A program made the translations under genes and the position numbers. From a bacterium (GTDB lineage Bacteria > UBP13 > UBA5359), in the NCBI GenBank assembly GCA_028699365.1, contig JAQVUQ010000009.1:1-17939 (forward strand): a stretch of 17,939 nucleotides of DNA, in the 5' to 3' direction. Shown piece after piece: positions 14,107-17,939 of the stretch. The first letter of the stretch is position 1. Each line of letters starts with the position of its first letter. Under the pieces are notes generated by a model. That model was given only the letters and a program-made list of their open reading frames with translations, had not been told where the DNA came from and did no database searches.

Positions 14107-15351
14107 ATGTCGATAATTTATATCCGAAAAAAATTCGGAACGACTTTGAAGTGGCTGATGGGCGCCATCGCTCTCACGTTTCTGATCGGGGCTTTCTATT
14201 CGTTTGGCGGAAGCACGACGTCGTCTTCCGGGAATGGAGCAAATCTCTCCAGAGAGATGGCCACCGTCGGTGGGAAAGATCTGCCCAGGGAGGCTTTCAA
14301 CAAAGAGTTTTACAGGCGCGTTGCCGCATATAAGGAACAGGCGGGCGGTCAGTTCAAGGAAACCGACGCTGTTAGCTTGAAAGCGCAGCTTCTGGACGAG
14401 ATGTCCGAGAAGATGATACTGCTGCAGGAAGCCGGACGGGCGAAGATCAAAGTCAACCGCAAAGATGTCAAGAAGCGGATAGACGAGATTAAAAAATCCT
14501 TTCCCTCGGATAAGGCGTTTAATGAGCGTCTCAAAGGCCTGGGATACGATATCAATACGCTACGGCGTGAACTTACCGACGGCATGAAGATTCAGGCGCT
14601 GGTGGATAAGCAGAAGCAGGCTGTCACTGTCAGTGACGCTGATGTCAAAAAGGCGTATAAGGAACAGTATAAAAAGGAACCCGCCGGAAAGGATTTCGAT
14701 GCCAAGGCTAAAGAGGTTCGTGAGCGGTTGCTCGGAGAAAAGCAGTCCGCTGCTCTAACCAAATGGATGACCGACCTTCGTAAGAAAGCCGATATACAGG
14801 TGGCCGATGCCGAGATCAGAGGCTTCAAACACATGTCGGACAAAAAGGATGATAAGGCGCTTCTGGCCTTTGCAAAGGCTCTGAAGCAGGATCCTTCCAA
14901 TCCGTATATCGCCTCCATCTATTATCAGGTAGGGCAGATATACGAGAGAAAGAATCAGCCCGCCAAGGCGGGAGATGCCTACAGCAAGGGGCTGGAATCC
15001 GGTAGAAGCAGTGCCGACTTGCATATGGCGCTGGGTAATATCTACCGCAAGCAGGGCAAGCGGGCCGATGCCCTGCGCCATTACAAGGATGCTTCCGACA
15101 TGGCTTATGCCGATTTCTTTATGCATTACAACCTCTCCGGCATATACAAGGAGATGGGGATGCAGGTTGAATCGGCTGATGAGGAGAAGCGAGCGCAGGA
15201 GATATACGGTAAGCAGATGGCACAGATGATGCAGCAGCAGCAACAACAGCAGCAACAGCAGCAACAGCAACAGGCTGCAGAGAAGTCCAAAGCTGCAGGG
15301 AAGTCCAAAACGGAAGCCGGAGCCGGGAAACCGGCAACGGACGGGAAGTAA
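14107..15351 (+). CDS. Membrane-anchored SurA_N-like chaperone domain fused to TPRs with a polyglutamine tail
   Basis: 414 residues, start ATG 14107 after AAAGGAG. Residues 13-33 are one hydrophobic segment (TLKWLMGAIALTFLIGAFYS) with positive charges before it, so the rest should lie outside the cytoplasm; there is no lipobox. About 45-200 matches the N-terminal chaperone part of SurA/PrsA proteins (VGGKDLPREAFNKEFYRRV, LLDEMSEKMILLQEA, LRRELTDGMKIQALV, VSDADVKKAYKEQY). The parvulin PPIase domain that normally follows is absent; instead residues 247-362 form about three TPR units (YYQVGQIYERKNQPAKAGDA, HMALGNIYRKQGKRADALRH, MHYNLSGIYKEMG). The tail has 14 consecutive Gln (nine CAG, five CAA) and then a charged Ala/Lys/Gly stretch. 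It probably handles unfolded exported proteins or assembles an envelope complex; this is inference. Confidence 0.75.
   Translation: MSIIYIRKKFGTTLKWLMGAIALTFLIGAFYSFGGSTTSSSGNGANLSREMATVGGKDLPREAFNKEFYRRVAAYKEQAGGQFKETDAVSLKAQLLDEMSEKMILLQEAGRAKIKVNRKDVKKRIDEIKKSFPSDKAFNERLKGLGYDINTLRRELTDGMKIQALVDKQKQAVTVSDADVKKAYKEQYKKEPAGKDFDAKAKEVRERLLGEKQSAALTKWMTDLRKKADIQVADAEIRGFKHMSDKKDDKALLAFAKALKQDPSNPYIASIYYQVGQIYERKNQPAKAGDAYSKGLESGRSSADLHMALGNIYRKQGKRADALRHYKDASDMAYADFFMHYNLSGIYKEMGMQVESADEEKRAQEIYGKQMAQMMQQQQQQQQQQQQQQAAEKSKAAGKSKTEAGAGKPATDGK
15232..15273 (+). repeat. CAG/CAA tract encoding 14 glutamines
   Basis: Fourteen Gln codons in mixed order (nine CAG, five CAA). The mix of codons means that it is not a pure slippage microsatellite, so the amino-acid run may be under selection. 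Confidence 0.95.
15274..15309 (+). repeat. Two 18-bp tandem repeats in the 3' end of the SurA_N-TPR gene
   Basis: GCTGCAGAGAAGTCCAAA (15274-15291) is followed directly by GCTGCAGGGAAGTCCAAA (15292-15309), one mismatch. They encode AAEKSK and AAGKSK, so the tail grew by an in-frame duplication. Confidence 0.9.
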
Positions 15352-15371
15352 GGAAAAGAAGACACAGGAAT

Positions 15372-15404
15372 CGACGGGGCATACGGAATATGTATGCCCC
15401 GTTG
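15372..15404 (+). other. Strong hairpin without a T tract between the SurA_N-TPR and M24-like genes
   Basis: ACGGGGCATAC (15374-15384) and GTATGCCCCGT (15392-15402) are perfect inverted copies around a seven-base loop; a G-T and a C-G pair extend the stem to 13. No T run follows, so it is not a standard intrinsic terminator. It may protect the 3' end of the upstream mRNA, terminate by another mechanism or bind a regulator. The rest of 15352-15449 has a poor promoter-like pair, TTGCAT 15402-15407 and TTTTAT 15424-15429 with a 16-bp spacer. Confidence 0.6.
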
Positions 15405-15449
15405 CATATCCTGGTGCAGTACATTTTATGGCGGAGGTGTGATTGAGTT

Positions 15450-16553
15450 ATGGTTGATGGTGCCGTCAGTCGGGAGTTCGGGCAGAAGAGATCACGTATA
15501 AGGGAGTATATGCAGAAGCGTGGTCTTGATGCTCTGCTGCTCGGCAGGCAATCCAATGTCTCGTGGTATCTGTGCGGTGCGGAGGCGTATGTATCGATTG
15601 CTTCGGAGAGAGCCGCGGCTACGCTGTTGCTGACCCGGGAACAGGACTATCTTATCACCAATAACATCGAAGCCCCCAGGATACGTGATGAGGAATTAAA
15701 CGGCGTAGATGTCTGCCTGATAGAGGAGCCCTGGTATGCGGTGCCGCTAGCCGTAAAGGAGCGCCTGCCGGGAGGCTCGCTTGGAGCCGACATTTCCTTT
15801 GCCGGTGCCGCCGACGTATCGGCTGAAGTAGCAGTGCTGCGGTATTCACTTCTGCCTGAGGAAGTCGACAGATATACGCGCCTGGGAGCAGACACGGCCT
15901 CCGCTCTGGACGATGCGGTGTCGTCCGTCAAGCCTGGTGTTTCGGAGTGTGCCGTGGCCGGCGCCATGGCTGAGGCTCTTCTGGGCCGGCATGTCACCCC
16001 GGCGCTTCTGCTGGTGGCGATGGATGAACGCATCGAGCGCTATCGTCATCCTCTGCCTGCGGGCAAGATCCTTGATAAAGCCGCTATGCTGGTGGTCTGC
16101 GGTCGCCGCGGAGGATTGATAGTATCCATGACAAGAATGGTGTATATCGGCCGGGTGCCGCCCACATTGCGATGCAAACATGACGCGGTCACCAGGGTGG
16201 ATGCCGCCTATATCGACGCCACCAGGCCCGGGATGCCGGTGGCCGACGTTTTCGACTGCGGCCGTCGTGTTTATGCTGAAAGCGGATATGCAGACGAATG
16301 GCGCCTGCATCATCAGGGAGGAGCCACGGGCTATGCCGGCAGAGATTATAAGGGAACGCAGTCTTCGTCTGAGACGGTACAGGCTTGGCAGGCGTTTGCC
16401 TGGAATCCGTCCATATGCGGGACAAAATCCGAAGATACCATACTGGCTGCACCCGAGAGTCCCCGGATAATCTCGGAAACGGCCGGCTGGCCTGTGCTGT
16501 CGCATGAAGTAAACGGGAACGTCTATTATCGTCCTGATATATTGGAGTTGTAA
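15450..16553 (+). CDS. M24-family (creatinase/Xaa-Pro aminopeptidase fold) protein lacking most metal ligands
   Basis: 367 residues; ATG 15450 lies about twelve bases after GGAGG. Residues 1-130 are the creatinase-type N domain (RSRIREYMQKRGLDALLLGR, SNVSWYLCGAEAY), 140-360 the pita-bread catalytic domain (EVDRYTRLGADTASALDDAV). In active M24 peptidases the segment DxG...DxTR supplies two metal Asp; here residues 214-229 read LVVCGRRGGLIVSMTR with neither Asp. The His motif is HHQGGATGYAGRDY instead of HGTGHGIG, the first Glu block reads FAWNPSICGTKSEDT with Asn where Glu is usual, and only the SEDT Glu and one His remain. It may be a non-metal hydrolase like creatinase, a binding protein or a sensor. 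The same HHQGG arrangement is, to my recollection, seen in other M24-annotated proteins, so a conserved subfamily is likely. The stop overlaps the start of the CRP/FNR gene (TAATG). Confidence 0.8.
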   Translation: MVDGAVSREFGQKRSRIREYMQKRGLDALLLGRQSNVSWYLCGAEAYVSIASERAAATLLLTREQDYLITNNIEAPRIRDEELNGVDVCLIEEPWYAVPLAVKERLPGGSLGADISFAGAADVSAEVAVLRYSLLPEEVDRYTRLGADTASALDDAVSSVKPGVSECAVAGAMAEALLGRHVTPALLLVAMDERIERYRHPLPAGKILDKAAMLVVCGRRGGLIVSMTRMVYIGRVPPTLRCKHDAVTRVDAAYIDATRPGMPVADVFDCGRRVYAESGYADEWRLHHQGGATGYAGRDYKGTQSSSETVQAWQAFAWNPSICGTKSEDTILAAPESPRIISETAGWPVLSHEVNGNVYYRPDILEL

Positions 16554-17248
16554 TGCAAACAGGCGGGGAGAAAATAAAGCTTCTTAAGAAATGCAATCTC
16601 TTCTCCGGGCTGGAAGAAGATCAGCTCGATGAACTATCGGGCATATCCAGGATTGCCGAGTACGAGGCCGGTGACGGGATCTTCAACGCCGGCGATCCGG
16701 CTGCCGGACTCTTCTTCCTTGTCAGCGGCTCGGTAAAGATATACAGGCTCTCTATTGACGGCAGGGAGCAGATTCTCCATATAATACGTCCTGGCGAGCC
16801 GTTTGGCGAAGTAGCCGTTTTTCACGGCGGAACCTTCCCTGCCGGCGCTGAGGCGACGGCTCGTTCAATCGTAATATCTATCTCCCGACAGGACTTTATC
16901 GATGCCATCGCTCGTCATCCCGCACTCTCGCTGGGAATGCTGGCCACCCTCTCCCTGCGCTTGCGCTCCTTTGCCGATCTGGTTGAAGACCTCTCCCTCA
17001 AGGAAGTATCGGCCAGGCTGGCCAAACATATCCTTGATCTGTCGGTAAGAGCCGGCGGCACGGATCGCGTGGTAACCGAGGGCTGCCGTAAGGAGTTGGC
17101 TGCACGGCTGGGAACCGCCGGCGAAACGCTCTCCCGCACACTGTCCAGGATGAAGGAACAGTCTATAATCACTGTTAAAGGCTGCCGGCAGATAAATATA
17201 ATCAACAGGCGGCGTTTGGAGGAACTGGCTGCAGGAGAGAAATTGTAG
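16553..17248 (+). CDS. CRP/FNR-family transcriptional regulator
   Basis: 231 residues, ATG 16553 inside the TAATG overlap with the M24-like stop, so the two are co-translated. Residues 12-125 form a cyclic-nucleotide-binding-type beta roll (LFSGLEEDQLDELS, FLVSGSVKIYRLSIDGREQI, PGEPFGEVAVFHGGTFPAGA). The Glu of the phosphate cassette is present, but the Arg that holds the cAMP phosphate in CRP (PRxATA) is replaced in TFPAGAEAT, so classical cAMP binding is doubtful. A dimerisation helix (ALSLGMLATLSLRLRSFADL) follows, then a winged helix-turn-helix at about 165-215 with recognition part ELAARLGTAGETLSRTLSRM. There is no FNR-type N-terminal Cys cluster. The effector is unknown. Candidate targets are the neighbouring genes; no TGTGA-type palindrome was recognised near them. 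Confidence 0.9.
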   Translation: MQTGGEKIKLLKKCNLFSGLEEDQLDELSGISRIAEYEAGDGIFNAGDPAAGLFFLVSGSVKIYRLSIDGREQILHIIRPGEPFGEVAVFHGGTFPAGAEATARSIVISISRQDFIDAIARHPALSLGMLATLSLRLRSFADLVEDLSLKEVSARLAKHILDLSVRAGGTDRVVTEGCRKELAARLGTAGETLSRTLSRMKEQSIITVKGCRQINIINRRRLEELAAGEKL

Positions 17249-17310
17249 AAGAAGGATATCGTCGCTTCTTAGAGAATTAAATATATATAGCATCTAAGAG
17301 GTGAGGATAC

Positions 17311-17939
17311 TTGTCAAATCTAAAAAAAGCGCTGCCCGGAGTGGGGATTCTGATACTCGGTTACGCCGCAATGGGCATCATAAGCGGTATGTATGGCAAC
17401 CAATCCGGGATCGGCAGTGCGGTACCCTACTTTATCGGCATACTTACACTCTGCCTGTCGGCTTATTTTCTCTCAAGAATGAATTTCACCCTTGGTCTGG
17501 CTGCCTGTCTGATAGTGTTCAGCCTGATATTTCTGGTCGCTTCCAGGTATCTGCTGCACGGAGCCATGATCAATCTCTGGATAATCGCTTCCGCTATGTG
17601 GCTGGCTTACATCGTAAGCCTGACAATACGGGAAGTGAATATTCTCTTCCCGGTAGCCCTGGTTGCCGCCCTTGTCGATATCTGGAGCGTCTATTACGGC
17701 CCTACTGCCAAGATGCTGCAGAACGAGACGCTGGTCGACAAGATGATCGTTACTTACCCCGGACCGGTTGGCGTGTCGGATCTGCCGCTCTTCGGACTGG
17801 GAGACGTGCTCTTTTTCTTCCTTTTCATTCTGGTGATGCGGAAGCTCAGGATATTCAGTTCTTTCAGATATTTTCTTCTCTCTCTGTCATTGGTGATAGC
17901 CGGAGCAATGGCTCTGACTTATAATCAGAACATTCCCGG
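17311..17939 (+). CDS. Multi-pass membrane protein with Asp + GLGD, presenilin/SPP-like protease candidate (truncated at right edge)
   Basis: Starts at TTG 17311 after AAGAGGTGAGG and stays open for 209 codons to the window end; the C terminus is missing. About seven hydrophobic segments are visible (near 8-26, 38-54, 59-79, 86-104, 110-129, 158-176, 184-203). Asp123 sits inside one of them (ALVAALVDIWSVYYGPT) and 42 residues later GLGD (162-165) opens the next (LFGLGDVLFFFLFILVMRKL). In GxGD aspartyl proteases (presenilin, signal peptide peptidase, archaeal PSH) one Asp in TM6 and the GxGD Asp in TM7 are catalytic, about 45 residues apart, with the same aromatic residues after the first Asp. 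The usual YD is VD here. The third hallmark, PAL in the last segment, would lie beyond the edge. Prepilin-peptidase-like or an unrelated membrane protein are alternatives. It follows the CRP/FNR gene by 62 bp. Confidence 0.6.
   Translation, partial: MSNLKKALPGVGILILGYAAMGIISGMYGNQSGIGSAVPYFIGILTLCLSAYFLSRMNFTLGLAACLIVFSLIFLVASRYLLHGAMINLWIIASAMWLAYIVSLTIREVNILFPVALVAALVDIWSVYYGPTAKMLQNETLVDKMIVTYPGPVGVSDLPLFGLGDVLFFFLFILVMRKLRIFSSFRYFLLSLSLVIAGAMALTYNQNIP

Noticed and set aside
15232-15273. Glutamine tract as a sequencing or slippage artefact
   Set aside because: The mixed CAG/CAA codons and the intact frame through a coherent tail to TAA argue that it is real.
17249-17270. AAGAAG...CTTCTT inverted repeat after the CRP/FNR gene
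   Set aside because: A six-bp stem with a ten-base loop and no T run; could easily be chance. The AT-rich TATATATA that follows has no matching -35.
17301-17924. A 207-codon open frame starting at GTG 17301
   Set aside because: The protein is Arg/Gly-rich with no domain, while the frame from TTG 17311 gives coherent membrane segments and stays open to the window edge.
1-17939. CRISPR arrays, tRNA or rRNA genes, insertion sequences, attachment sites
   Set aside because: I looked for regularly spaced repeats, cloverleaf patterns, transposase motifs and terminal inverted repeats, and saw none.

Overview
The window is a gene-dense bacterial chromosome segment with mostly short gaps and no rRNA, tRNA, CRISPR array, transposase or phage gene that I can see. 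A complete T-box leader before thrS, the order hisC-aroF-tyrA-aroA-cmk-plsC, strong GGAGG-type ribosome sites and frequent GTG/TTG starts suggest a Gram-positive-type lineage (Bacillota- or Actinomycetota-like, possibly uncultivated). The LolA-fold and SurA_N-like secreted proteins leave the envelope type open. The lineage assignment is inference.

Layout, left to right. Positions 1-306 hold a remnant of a primary sigma factor whose middle is missing. Positions 384-584 form a threonine T-box riboswitch with terminator and antiterminator; it controls thrS (a ThrRS without the usual N-terminal TGS domain) and a translationally coupled inositol-monophosphatase-family gene. A convergent LolA-like secreted protein follows on the minus strand. 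Divergent from it is a dGTPase gene with an extended -10 promoter. Next comes a minus-strand gene for what looks like the N-terminal domain of cyanophycin synthetase on its own. It is divergent from a diguanylate cyclase with a GAF-GGDEF core and, unusually, a C-terminal MASE3-like membrane domain.

Positions 8441-14046 are a compact operon of aromatic amino-acid synthesis (hisC, aroF, tyrA, aroA) continuing into cmk and plsC. Together they make DAHP, EPSP and the tyrosine precursor, then dCMP/CMP phosphorylation and phosphatidic acid. Start/stop overlaps (tyrA/aroA, aroA/cmk, cmk/plsC) imply translational coupling. After an internal promoter comes a membrane-anchored SurA_N-TPR protein ending in a 14-residue polyglutamine run.

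The last block holds a strong hairpin without a T tract, an M24 (creatinase/aminopeptidase-fold) protein that has lost most metal ligands, a CRP/FNR-type regulator whose start overlaps the M24 stop, and a truncated multi-pass membrane protein. This last protein has an intramembrane Asp followed 42 residues later by a GLGD motif, the arrangement of presenilin/signal-peptide-peptidase proteases. It runs off the right edge and is the most interesting candidate here. Positions are from direct reading. Functions come from recognised motifs; no database search was possible.
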